Shown one piece after another: positions 1 through 6,728 of a stretch of DNA of 9,368 nt. Origin of the DNA: Methanomicrobiales archaeon (GTDB taxonomy: Archaea; Halobacteriota; Methanomicrobia; Methanomicrobiales; Methanoculleaceae); the NCBI GenBank assembly GCA_012797575.1, contig JAAZOW010000103.1, forward strand, positions 1-9,368, in the 5' to 3' direction. A model generated the notes under the pieces. That model saw nothing but the letters and a program-made list of their open reading frames with translations. It had not been told where the DNA came from and did not search any database. The translations under genes and the position numbers were made by a program. The number at the start of each line of letters is the position of its first letter. The stretch's first letter is position 1.

Positions 1-683
1 AGCGCAAAAAGGATCATCGTCGGCATGTTGAAGTAGCCGAAGAGGTAGGCGATCCCGGCGAGTGCTGATAGCATCGCTGGCGTCTTCAAGGTCTCGAAGT
101 CTTTTAGAGAGAACGAGCGGTCCCGCGCGGCAAGCAGCGCCACGACGTAGACAAGGACGAAGATCGTCGAGAAGAGCGTCTCGGCGATATGGTGATCGAC
201 GAACGAGAAGATCGAACGGTAGGCATAGGTTCCAGAGATGACCGCGATCAGACCTGCCGCTATGAGACCGGTCTTTGTGTCGGCGATCTTTCTTGCGAGC
301 AGGTAGGTGACCGGCACCATCGCCGCTCCCATCAGCGGAGGGACCCAGGACGCCACCACCATGATCTCAGGACGCGTCGCCGCTCCGGCGAGGATACAGA
401 GTGCCGATATGATCTGGATGAAGAGCGGGCCCCAGTAGACGACGTCCCCGGTTGGATGGAGCGTCATGGCATCGAACCAGGCGTAGTCCGGGAAGTTGGC
501 GACGACCTGTTCGACCTGACGAAGGTTATACCAGGGATCGACACCCAGGAGGTTGACGCCCTCAGACGTCACCATGTCAGCCGCCGGAATATAGCCCCGC
601 ATCCAGATCACGAGCAGGGTGAATAGAACAACAAAGCCTATGACGATATATGGTCGGTACTTACTGAGATCCACGTTGGCCAT
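1..683 (-). CDS. aglB: Oligosaccharyltransferase AglB/STT3, N-terminal part (runs off the window)
   Basis: This is the membrane enzyme that transfers a lipid-linked glycan to Asn in N-x-S/T sequons on the outer face of the cell membrane. Translating the minus strand from ATG 683 gives 227 codons with no stop before base 1, so the C-terminal half is outside the window. Visible features are a first membrane segment at about residues 12-28; the first external loop with DPWYNLR (D49), the STT3 metal-binding acid; membrane segments at about 86-101, 108-129 and 138-150; and FVDHHIAE (D163, H165, E168), the second metal motif. From memory, these correspond to D47, D161 and H163 of Archaeoglobus AglB. 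The TIXE and WWDYG parts lie beyond the window. The start is set by a strong Shine-Dalgarno AAGGAGGG four bases upstream. An in-frame ATG at 722 would add 13 residues but has no ribosome site. The gene follows the GT4 gene and an aminosugar-nucleotide operon, which fits N-glycosylation. Confidence 0.9.
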   Translation of the reverse strand, partial: MANVDLSKYRPYIVIGFVVLFTLLVIWMRGYIPAADMVTSEGVNLLGVDPWYNLRQVEQVVANFPDYAWFDAMTLHPTGDVVYWGPLFIQIISALCILAGAATRPEIMVVASWVPPLMGAAMVPVTYLLARKIADTKTGLIAAGLIAVISGTYAYRSIFSFVDHHIAETLFSTIFVLVYVVALLAARDRSFSLKDFETLKTPAMLSALAGIAYLFGYFNMPTMILFA

Positions 684-687
684 CAGA

Positions 688-695
688 CCCTCCTT
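688..695 (-). promoter_or_regulatory. Shine-Dalgarno site of aglB
   Basis: On the minus strand AAGGAGGG lies four bases before ATG 683. It is among the best ribosome sites in the window and decides in favour of this start over the in-frame ATG at 722. Confidence 0.7.
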
Positions 696-720
696 GCTAC
701 GAATCTGTTTCCTCTGAACC

Positions 721-730
721 ATTAATAATC
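721..730 (-). promoter_or_regulatory. Possible TATA element for aglB
   Basis: The 84-bp gap before aglB contains GATTATTAAT on the minus strand, an AT-rich patch in otherwise GC-rich DNA, centred about 42 bases before the start codon. With the usual archaeal spacing of about 25 bases from TATA box to start site, transcription would begin near 700 and leave a short leader that just holds the Shine-Dalgarno. It is a weak match to the TTTATATA-like consensus. aglB may also be read through from the operon upstream. Confidence 0.35.
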
Positions 731-767
731 TTGGCGTATTGTCCGGGCTTGAAGAAAGAGAGTGCCG

Positions 768-1910
768 TCAGAGTTTTCCTGTCAAGCGTGCAAAGATCTT
801 CTCAAATGCTTCAGCTTTTCTCTTCCAGCTGTGCTCCTCCATCCCGGTCGCCCCCCCTCCCCGTGCGAGAGCCAGCTCATCGATCCTTTCCATAAACTCT
901 TCCCTGTCCCGGTAGACCGCGATATGGTCGCCGCCCATCCGGAGCATATCAGGGATGGGGGTGGAGAGGATCGTCTTCCCGCAGGCCGAGTACTCGAAGT
1001 ATTTGTTTGGGAGAGCGATATCGACCCACTGGGGAGGGGAGAGCGGGATGAGGCAGAGATCCATCGGCGCGATGTAGCCGGGGAGGTCGCTGTAGTCGAC
1101 GGTTCCCGTGAAGTGCACCCGCTTGCTGATCCCAAGGTCGCCTGCGAGGGTGTGGAGTTCGTCGATGTAATCGGTGAAGAGCGATCCGCCGACGATCAGG
1201 AGTTCTGCGTTCTTGTGTCGCGCGATGATCTCAGGAAACGCTCGGATCACCTCGTCAAGGGCGTACCACCGCTCGACTGCCCCCGCAAATCCGATCACAA
1301 AAGCGTCCGGGGCGATCCCGAGGGCTGAACGCACCTCTGTGCCATCCATGGGGCGGAAGAGGTCGGTGTTGACGCCATTTGTGATCAGCTCCGCCTCGTA
1401 ACCGTAGTTACGAAGTTTCTCGACGAGCCCCGGCGAGACCGTCGTGATGATGTCGCTCTGGTCGAGGTTGTAGCGCGTTATGGCAAGGACACCCTCCCGG
1501 AGCAGCCATTTTAGGGCCGGATTTTTGTAGTACGCGGCTGCTGAATCGGGGAACCAGTCTTTGAGATCGAAGACCACCGGCACATCGAACTTCTTTGCCG
1601 CCCGGACCATGGCCGTCCCGGCGAGAACGTGCGCCCCAACGACGACGTCGATATCGTGGTCGCGGATGATGTTGTGGATGACCCGATAGTGGTAGGGCGC
1701 GTTGGCGGTGTAGTGAAGAAGGGGGCTTTTCACGGGGAATCGTGTCGCTTCGTGGACGTGGAGGCGGGTCTTGCGCTCTTTTCCTCGGCTGACATGGAAG
1801 TGGGGGACATGGACCTCATGCCGCGTCGCAAGCTCTTCGAAGATGTTGTGGTGCCGGGACGGGATCGGGTGGTGGATGTAGTCCTGGGTGGAGACGAGGA
1901 GGATGTTCAT
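768..1910 (-). CDS. GT4-type glycosyltransferase (glycan assembly)
   Basis: The protein has 380 residues, a normal length for a GT-B glycosyltransferase of family GT4, cytoplasmic or loosely membrane-bound. It opens with a strand-forming MNILLVST and carries a donor-domain linker NGVNTDLFRP (178-187), a nucleotide-loop region VIGFAGAVERW (205-215), and the signature ALPNKYFEYSACGKTILSTP (299-318), where E306 occupies the place of the first Glu of the EX7E motif. Donor and acceptor cannot be read from sequence. A UDP-aminosugar donor and a dolichol-phosphate-linked acceptor are inferred from its place between sugar-nucleotide genes and aglB. There is no Shine-Dalgarno before ATG 1910, and an in-frame TGA lies at 1917-1919, nine bases upstream of the start, so no longer version exists. 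Translation may depend on coupling, because a 41-codon frame upstream ends in an ATGA overlap with this start. The stop TGA at 770-768 is followed by a pyrimidine-rich stretch. Confidence 0.88.
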   Translation of the reverse strand: MNILLVSTQDYIHHPIPSRHHNIFEELATRHEVHVPHFHVSRGKERKTRLHVHEATRFPVKSPLLHYTANAPYHYRVIHNIIRDHDIDVVVGAHVLAGTAMVRAAKKFDVPVVFDLKDWFPDSAAAYYKNPALKWLLREGVLAITRYNLDQSDIITTVSPGLVEKLRNYGYEAELITNGVNTDLFRPMDGTEVRSALGIAPDAFVIGFAGAVERWYALDEVIRAFPEIIARHKNAELLIVGGSLFTDYIDELHTLAGDLGISKRVHFTGTVDYSDLPGYIAPMDLCLIPLSPPQWVDIALPNKYFEYSACGKTILSTPIPDMLRMGGDHIAVYRDREEFMERIDELALARGGGATGMEEHSWKRKAEAFEKIFARLTGKL

Positions 1911-2032
1911 GCGTATTCATGCATGGACCGGCTATCCGTCCTGGATCCCCCGGGTCCCCTGGCCAGCGTGCTTACCCAGCATGGGCCATGCTCGCCCCTA
2001 TAGGCCGGCTGCCGGTCGACCGCCACCTTCAT
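1907..2032 (-). CDS. Possible small protein of 41 residues, coupled on both sides
   Basis: No family is recognised. On the minus strand an ATG-started frame of 41 codons plus TGA fills the 118-bp gap between the acetyltransferase and GT4 genes exactly. Its ATG overlaps the acetyltransferase stop as ATGA (2032-2029), and its own TGA overlaps the GT4 start as ATGA (1910-1907). GAGG lies two bases before its ATG. The product starts MKVAVDRQPAYRG and ends SRSMHEYA. It is basic with many Gly, Ser and Arg, has one Cys (residue 18) and no membrane segment. My hand count of G+C for codons 2-41 is about 62, 62 and 75 percent at positions 1, 2 and 3, which is weakly coding-like. For it: the double overlap matches neighbouring junctions and would explain how GT4 starts without a ribosome site. 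Against it: short, low-complexity tail, no known homologue. It could be a leader-like coupling frame, a remnant of a lost gene, or chance. Confidence 0.4.
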   Translation of the reverse strand: MKVAVDRQPAYRGEHGPCWVSTLARGPGGSRTDSRSMHEYA

Positions 2033-2625
2033 CGCCTCGCCGCCCCCGGGGGCATTGGCCGGAACCGCGCCGGCGCCCCCACCGCGAGCATCCCGGACGG
2101 GACGTCCTTCGTCACCACTGCACCGGCGGCGATGAACGCCCCTTCGCCAACAGTCACGCCGGGGAGGATCGTAGCGTTCGCACCGATGACCGCATCGTCC
2201 CCGATCACCGGAGCCTGGAGCGATGCGTGGGAGCCGGGTGGGTATCGATCGTTCGTCAGCACGGCGTTTGGGCCGATGAAGACTCGGTTGCCTACCCGGG
2301 TTCCGGTTGGGATGTAGACCAGACTCTGGAGCCGGACATCATCGCCGATCGTGCAGTCCCCCTCGATCACCACCGCCGTCCCCACCGCAACCCGATCGCC
2401 GATGAAGGTCTTTTCGCGTATCAATACGTTGTGGCCGGTCTGGAAGTCATCACCGATCGAGACATCGCAGTATATGATAGTCCCTGACCGGAGGACCGCG
2501 CCCCTCCCGATGGTGGCGCCTCTATAGCCTTCCTCCCCGATACGGTCACGAGAGGGAAACCCGAGGGTCACCGGCTCAAATATCGTCGCCCCCTCGCCGA
2601 GGACGTTATGTCCGTACTCAATCAT
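2029..2625 (-). CDS. WbpD-like sugar N-acetyltransferase (hexapeptide repeats)
   Basis: The 198-residue protein is built almost entirely of left-handed beta-helix hexapeptide turns, from about residue 36 (GATIGRGAVL) to 175, with a conserved stretch FIGPNAVLTNDRYP (116-129) and a closing IGANATILPGVTVG (147-160) plus AGAVVTKDVP (167-176). This pattern matches WbpD/WlbB-type acetyl-CoA enzymes, which acetylate the 3-amino group of UDP-2-acetamido-3-amino-2,3-dideoxyglucuronate, and related nucleotide-sugar acetyltransferases. Family membership is clear. The exact substrate is inferred. It starts in an ATGA overlap with the glmS stop, with no good Shine-Dalgarno, so it is probably translated by coupling. 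The dehydrogenase and aminotransferase that would make a 3-amino substrate are not in this window. A maltose- or serine-acetyltransferase role is less likely given the NDRYP motif and the neighbours. Confidence 0.82.
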   Translation of the reverse strand: MIEYGHNVLGEGATIFEPVTLGFPSRDRIGEEGYRGATIGRGAVLRSGTIIYCDVSIGDDFQTGHNVLIREKTFIGDRVAVGTAVVIEGDCTIGDDVRLQSLVYIPTGTRVGNRVFIGPNAVLTNDRYPPGSHASLQAPVIGDDAVIGANATILPGVTVGEGAFIAAGAVVTKDVPSGMLAVGAPARFRPMPPGAARR

Positions 2626-4361
2626 TCAACAGTCACACTCTTTGCCAGATTTCGTGGTCGATCGATGTCCCGCCCCAGAGCGCATGCCGTGTGGTAGGCG
2701 AGCAGCTGGAGGACGAGGGATGCGGTCAGCACCTGCACCAGGAGGTGGGTATCCGGGATAGGGATGAAGATATCTGCAATCTCGGCCAGCTCCTTATCCC
2801 CGTCCACGCCGAGCGCGATGACAGGCGCCTTCCGGGCCTTCACCTCCTTGACGTTTGAGACCATCACGTTATAGATCGGCCCGGGAGTGCATATGGCAAC
2901 CACCGGCGTCTCGGGGGTGAGCAGAGCAAACGGTCCGTGTTTCAGCTCCCCGGCCGCGTACCCCTCGGCATGAACGTAGCTGATCTCCTTCATCTTGAGG
3001 GCACCTTCCATTGCGACAGGGTAAAACGGCCCTCTTCCCATGAAAAAAGCGTGATCTGCCCGAGAACAGAGGGCAACCGCGTCCTCGAGATTGTGGAGGA
3101 GAACATCCCCGATGGCCAGGTGTGCGTGAGAGAGGACGTCATCGAACGCTCCCTCGCACCGCAGATTGATGATCTGCATAAGCGCCGCAAGCTGGGCCGT
3201 GTAGGACTTGGTTGCGGCCACACTGACCTCAGGACCGGCTCGCATGAGCAGGGTCTTATCAGCGACCCGGGTCAACGTGCTCCCCTGCACGTTGGTGATA
3301 GCGAGCGTGGGACAGTTTCGGGCTTTCGCCATATTCAGTGCGGCTATTGTATCCGTGGTCTCGCCGGACTGCGAGACCGCTATGACGAGGTTGTTGAGGG
3401 GAGCTGTGAAGTATTTGAACTCAGATCCCATCTCGGCACGGACAGGGACGTTACAGAACGTCTCTGCCAGGTACTTGAATATCAGGGTGGTGTGGTACGA
3501 CGTCCCGCACGCAACCAGCGTGATCTCATCGGCATCCATGAGCATCTGCCGCACATCCTCATCGATACCTGCCCGGATCGTCTCATAGAAGGACTGAGGT
3601 TGCTCAAAGATCTCTTTAAGCATGTAGTGGTCAAACCCACCCTTTCGGGTATCCTCAACGCACCAGTCCACCAGCTCAATCGGGCGCTCCACCCTCTGGC
3701 CGCCGTGATAGATATCAAGGCGACCGGGCGTTATGTCGGCGACATCGCCGTCCTCGAGGTAGATCACGCGCTCGGTGTAGTCGAGGAGAGGCATCAGGTC
3801 AGAGGCGGCGAAAAACTCTGCATCTCCGACGCCGAGGACGATCGGGCTTTTGTTGCGAGCGGCGATGATCCTCTCAGCATCCTCCATGATCGCGAGGAAG
3901 GCATACGAACCCTGAAGAAGGGGTAGGGTCGCGTTGACCGCCGAGAGGAGATCTCCGTCATACCGTTCCTCGATAAGGTGGACGATCGCTTCGGTGTCGG
4001 TCTCTGACCTGAAGGTATGACCCTGTTCCTCGAGGTGTCGCCTCAGATCGCTGTAATTCTCGATGGTCCCGTTATGTACGATAGCGATCTTTCCTTCACA
4101 GTCTATCTGGGGGTGGGCGTTGACGACGGTGGGTTCACCGTAACCAGCCCACCGGGTATGCCCGATCCCGGTGGATCCCCTGAGGTGCGCTGCCTCCGCC
4201 TCGCCGTCAGAGATACTGCCGGTTCTCTTGTAGACTTCAAGTTCGCTCCCGACCGTTGCTATGCCAAACGAGTCGTAGCCTCGATACTCCAGCCGTTTCA
4301 ATCCCTGGATCAGAACCGGCGTTGCGTCCCGTCTCCCAATGTAGCCGACAATTCCGCACAT
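2622..4361 (-). CDS. glmS: Glutamine-fructose-6-phosphate aminotransferase (isomerizing)
   Basis: GlmS converts fructose-6-P and glutamine to glucosamine-6-P and glutamate, the entry to aminosugar synthesis, in the cytoplasm. The 579 residues begin MCGIVGYIG, with the Ntn nucleophile C2. The class II glutaminase domain includes HTRWAGYGEP (68-77), HNGTIENY (96-103) and SETDTEAI (119-126). Two SIS sugar-phosphate domains follow: CGTSYH (285-290), SQSGETTDTI (330-339) and VAATKSYTAQ (381-390) in the first, GRGPFYPVAMEGALKMKEI (442-460) and GELKHGPFALL (471-481) in the second. The tail is DRPRNLAKSVTVE. E459, H475 and K574 have the same spacing as the E. coli isomerase residues E488, H504 and K603, so both half-reactions look intact. 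It is about 30 residues shorter than the bacterial enzyme. The start overlaps the previous stop as TGATG, with GGTGAT three bases upstream. Confidence 0.97.
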   Translation of the reverse strand: MCGIVGYIGRRDATPVLIQGLKRLEYRGYDSFGIATVGSELEVYKRTGSISDGEAEAAHLRGSTGIGHTRWAGYGEPTVVNAHPQIDCEGKIAIVHNGTIENYSDLRRHLEEQGHTFRSETDTEAIVHLIEERYDGDLLSAVNATLPLLQGSYAFLAIMEDAERIIAARNKSPIVLGVGDAEFFAASDLMPLLDYTERVIYLEDGDVADITPGRLDIYHGGQRVERPIELVDWCVEDTRKGGFDHYMLKEIFEQPQSFYETIRAGIDEDVRQMLMDADEITLVACGTSYHTTLIFKYLAETFCNVPVRAEMGSEFKYFTAPLNNLVIAVSQSGETTDTIAALNMAKARNCPTLAITNVQGSTLTRVADKTLLMRAGPEVSVAATKSYTAQLAALMQIINLRCEGAFDDVLSHAHLAIGDVLLHNLEDAVALCSRADHAFFMGRGPFYPVAMEGALKMKEISYVHAEGYAAGELKHGPFALLTPETPVVAICTPGPIYNVMVSNVKEVKARKAPVIALGVDGDKELAEIADIFIPIPDTHLLVQVLTASLVLQLLAYHTACALGRDIDRPRNLAKSVTVE

Positions 4362-5512
4362 CAGATCACCCTGACGCTATCCTCGATGAGGCCAGTCACT
4401 ATCTTCCTCCCTTCTATGGTGACACCGTTACCGACAATGCAGTTCTTAAATGTTGTGAAGGGTGCTGCACGGACACCATCACCGAGGACCGCGCCGAACT
4501 CTTCTTTGAATACCCGCTCCCCGATCTCCATGAAACTCGCAGAGGGGTAGGTGGTGGTGTGGTCGGCAAGGATGCACCCCTGGCCGAAGACCGCAGAGAC
4601 GATCCGCGAATGGGATCCTGTAGTGACGTCGCTCATGATGATCGAGTCGGCGATGTAGGTGAAGGGCTCAAGCACCACCCGGTCACCGATACTCGAGTTT
4701 GGCATGATCACGGTGTTCGGGCCGATGTTGCAGTCGCGCCCGATGGTGACAGGGCCATAGATCACGGTGTTCGGGCCTACGGTCGTCCCGACACCGATCC
4801 GCACCATACCCCGGCGGATGACGGACGCATCGACCTTCCCCCCGATCTCCGGGCTGACGCCCCGGAGCATCCTGCTGTTGAGTTTCAGGAGATCCCAGGG
4901 ATAAATGGCGTCCTGCCAGTCATCCGCTGGGATCGCGCGCACCCGGCGACCTGATGCGATCATAGCAGTGAGGGCATCGGGGATCTCGTTCGTATGGAGG
5001 TACGAGAAGATATCAGGCGTAAACGAGTAAATCCCGGTCGATACCGTGAACGTCGGGGCGTCCACGGGCTTCTCGAGGATCTCGCAGACGAGGCCGTTCC
5101 TGATCACCACGACACCGAAGTTTGAGGGGCATGGGTGCTCGGCCACGAGCATGGCGTCCCGCTCCTTCTTGATCCGGGCGATGGATTCCGCGTTTATGTA
5201 GTTATCACCCGGGAGGAGGAGGAAGTCGTCGGTGATCTCGGATCTGGCCGCCCGGAGGGCGTCAGCAGTCCCGAGCTGGCGTTCCTGGACGACGACCTGG
5301 ACCGGGACGTCTAACTTGTTGAGGTAACTGATGACATGCTCTTTGCGGTACCCCACCACCACCACGATGTCGCGGATGGCGTTTTCCAGCAGAGCGTCGA
5401 TGACGTACTCGATGATCGGCCGGTTCGCGATCGGGAGCATGGCTTTGGGTTTGCTCCGGGTGAGCGGCCGGAGCCGGCTCCCTTCCCCTGCTGCTAAAAT
5501 GACTGCCTGCAT
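4361..5512 (-). CDS. Sugar-1-phosphate nucleotidylyltransferase, GlmU-like without the acetyltransferase site
   Basis: The 383-residue protein has an N-terminal nucleotidyltransferase domain: LAAGEGSRLRPLT (6-18) binds the nucleotide, KPKAMLP (21-27) follows, then QLGTADAL (80-87), the metal site PGDNYI (101-106) and EKP (147-149). From about residue 228 a left-handed beta-helix of hexapeptide repeats follows. It is a paralog of the glmU just upstream, but the helix lacks the H-x-x-Y and ANLR motifs of archaeal glucosamine-1-P acetyltransferases. GDN is also the form seen in RmlA-type glucose-1-P enzymes. I infer a nucleotidyltransferase only, perhaps making UDP- or dTDP-glucose or another donor for the glycan. 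A frame extends up to ATG 5536, but that overlaps glmU. ATG 5512 lies three bases after AGGTGAT, the same spacing as at glmS. ATG 5515 is possible. Confidence 0.85.
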   Translation of the reverse strand: MQAVILAAGEGSRLRPLTRSKPKAMLPIANRPIIEYVIDALLENAIRDIVVVVGYRKEHVISYLNKLDVPVQVVVQERQLGTADALRAARSEITDDFLLLPGDNYINAESIARIKKERDAMLVAEHPCPSNFGVVVIRNGLVCEILEKPVDAPTFTVSTGIYSFTPDIFSYLHTNEIPDALTAMIASGRRVRAIPADDWQDAIYPWDLLKLNSRMLRGVSPEIGGKVDASVIRRGMVRIGVGTTVGPNTVIYGPVTIGRDCNIGPNTVIMPNSSIGDRVVLEPFTYIADSIIMSDVTTGSHSRIVSAVFGQGCILADHTTTYPSASFMEIGERVFKEEFGAVLGDGVRAAPFTTFKNCIVGNGVTIEGRKIVTGLIEDSVRVI

Positions 5513-5515
5513 CAT

Positions 5516-5522
5516 ATCACCT
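5516..5522 (-). promoter_or_regulatory. Shine-Dalgarno deciding the start of the GlmU-like gene
   Basis: AGGTGAT on the minus strand overlaps the glmU stop codon and lies directly before the double ATG at 5515 and 5512. Its spacing of three bases to ATG 5512 repeats that of GGTGAT to the glmS start, which favours 5512 over 5515 and over the longer frame from 5536. Confidence 0.55.
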
Positions 5523-6725
5523 GATGATCGAGCCATCCTCGATGCATCCCTCTACAAGAGAATGAGGAGCTATCCGCGTATTGCTCCCGATGAGACTCCC
5601 AACGTTGACCGAGCAGTTGATCCCGAAGAGGACGTTATCACCGATGATGGCACCAAATTTCCTCCTGCCGGTGTTCTTCCCGCAGACCTTCACCGCCGCA
5701 TTGTCATGCCTGAGGTTTGCAACCTTGGTCCCCGCCCCGAAGTTGCATCCGCTCCCGATGACACTGTCGCCGACGTAGTTGAAGTGGGGGATGTTCGTGG
5801 AGGGCATGATGATAGAGTTTTTGATCTCGGTCGCATGCCCGATATGGCAGCCGTCGCCGATGGCGGTAGAACCGCGGATGTACGCGTGAGGGCCGATGAC
5901 ACAGTCTTCGCCGATGGAACAGGCCCCTTCGATGTAGGTCCCGGTCCGGATCACCGTTCCGCGGCCGACGCTTACCGTGTCGGGGATGGTGCACCCGTCC
6001 TCGATGGTGCCGTGCTGTTCGTGAGCCTGTGAGGAGAGGAGCGCCTCGTTTGCGTCGAGGAGATCCCAGGGTTGCCCGACGTCAAGCCAGTAGGAGAGCG
6101 CGTATGCGGCGAGGGATCCCTTCGCTATGTAGGATGCGAGGGCATCGGTCAGCTCGTACTCGCCCCGGCCTGACAGGGTAACCCCCGCAAGGAGATCGAA
6201 TATATCGGGGTCAAAGACATAGGCGCCCGCGTTGATCAGGCTGCTCTTCGGCCGCTCAGACTTCTCCTCAAGACCGGTGATACGATCCCCCTCCATGGTC
6301 ACCACACCGTAATCCTCGGGGTGGTCGGTCTCGTGGATCCCCATACAGGGAGCACCCATCCGGCAGAGCCGCTCGATATCGTCACGCCGGAGGACCATAT
6401 CCCCGTTGAGGAGGAGGAACCGGTCGTTGACCAGTCCACCCGTCGCCCGGAGGGCGTCACCGGTCCCGAGCTGGTGGCGCTGAGTGACGTAGGTGACGTT
6501 CACGCCAAGGTTGCTCCCGTCCCCGAAGTGGTTCCGGATCTCACGCTCAAAGTAACCGACGACAAATATAAAGTCGGTGATCCCGGCATCCCGGGCCGCG
6601 AGGATCAGGTGTTCCATCATCGGACGGTTGGCTATGGGAAGCATCACCTTCGGGCGTCGGGCGGTCAGGGGGCGCATCCGTTTTCCTTCTCCTGCTGCAA
6701 GTACCACACACTGCATAGCATTCAT
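5517..6725 (-). CDS. glmU: Bifunctional glucosamine-1-P acetyltransferase / GlcNAc-1-P uridylyltransferase
   Basis: This archaeal GlmU, like Sulfolobus ST0452 and Methanococcus MMP1076, completes UDP-GlcNAc synthesis: it acetylates glucosamine-1-P and transfers UMP. Of 402 residues, the N-terminal domain carries LAAGEGKRMRPLT (9-21), RRPKVMLP (23-30), QLGTGDAL (85-92), the metal site LNGD (106-109), EEK (153-155), NAGAYVF (165-171) and YWLDVGQPWDLL (212-223). The C-terminal beta-helix (about 240-400) keeps PHFNYVGDS (313-321) with H314 and Y317, and VANLRHD (335-341) with N337. These have the spacing I recall for ST0452 catalytic H308, Y311 and N331. K346 fits K340, but the position of K337 is A343. 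The gene starts three bases after the glmM stop. ATG 6725 has AGGA six bases upstream. ATG 6716 gives the conserved MQCVVLAAG opening and is an equal choice. Confidence 0.9.
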   Translation of the reverse strand: MNAMQCVVLAAGEGKRMRPLTARRPKVMLPIANRPMMEHLILAARDAGITDFIFVVGYFEREIRNHFGDGSNLGVNVTYVTQRHQLGTGDALRATGGLVNDRFLLLNGDMVLRRDDIERLCRMGAPCMGIHETDHPEDYGVVTMEGDRITGLEEKSERPKSSLINAGAYVFDPDIFDLLAGVTLSGRGEYELTDALASYIAKGSLAAYALSYWLDVGQPWDLLDANEALLSSQAHEQHGTIEDGCTIPDTVSVGRGTVIRTGTYIEGACSIGEDCVIGPHAYIRGSTAIGDGCHIGHATEIKNSIIMPSTNIPHFNYVGDSVIGSGCNFGAGTKVANLRHDNAAVKVCGKNTGRRKFGAIIGDNVLFGINCSVNVGSLIGSNTRIAPHSLVEGCIEDGSIIR

Positions 6726-6728
6726 TCC

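Noticed and set aside
189..626. Plus-strand frame of 145 codons at the left end
   Set aside because: It is antisense to the clear aglB frame and consists of charged, low-complexity shadow sequence.
683..722. Upstream in-frame ATG for aglB at 722
   Set aside because: It has no Shine-Dalgarno and would add 13 polar residues before the normal N-terminus. ATG 683 has AAGGAGGG at good spacing.
1978..1992. Perfect inverted repeat AGCATG-GGC-CATGCT
   Set aside because: A six-base stem with no T-run after it. It lies inside the candidate 41-codon frame, so I do not call it a terminator or operator.
2013..2022. Ten-base palindrome CGGTCGACCG
   Set aside because: Short palindromes of this kind are expected by chance in GC-rich DNA, and there is no second copy nearby.
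2937..3926. Long plus-strand frame of 329 codons
   Set aside because: It is entirely antisense to glmS and reads as His/Arg/Asp-rich shadow sequence without motifs.
4361..4400. glmS ribozyme or riboswitch upstream of glmS
   Set aside because: glmS begins inside the stop of the preceding gene, leaving no leader for a structured RNA.
5331..6032. Plus-strand frame of 233 codons across the two GlmU-like genes
   Set aside because: The Asp/Val/Ala-rich periodic product is a mirror of the hexapeptide repeats on the other strand, not a repeat protein.
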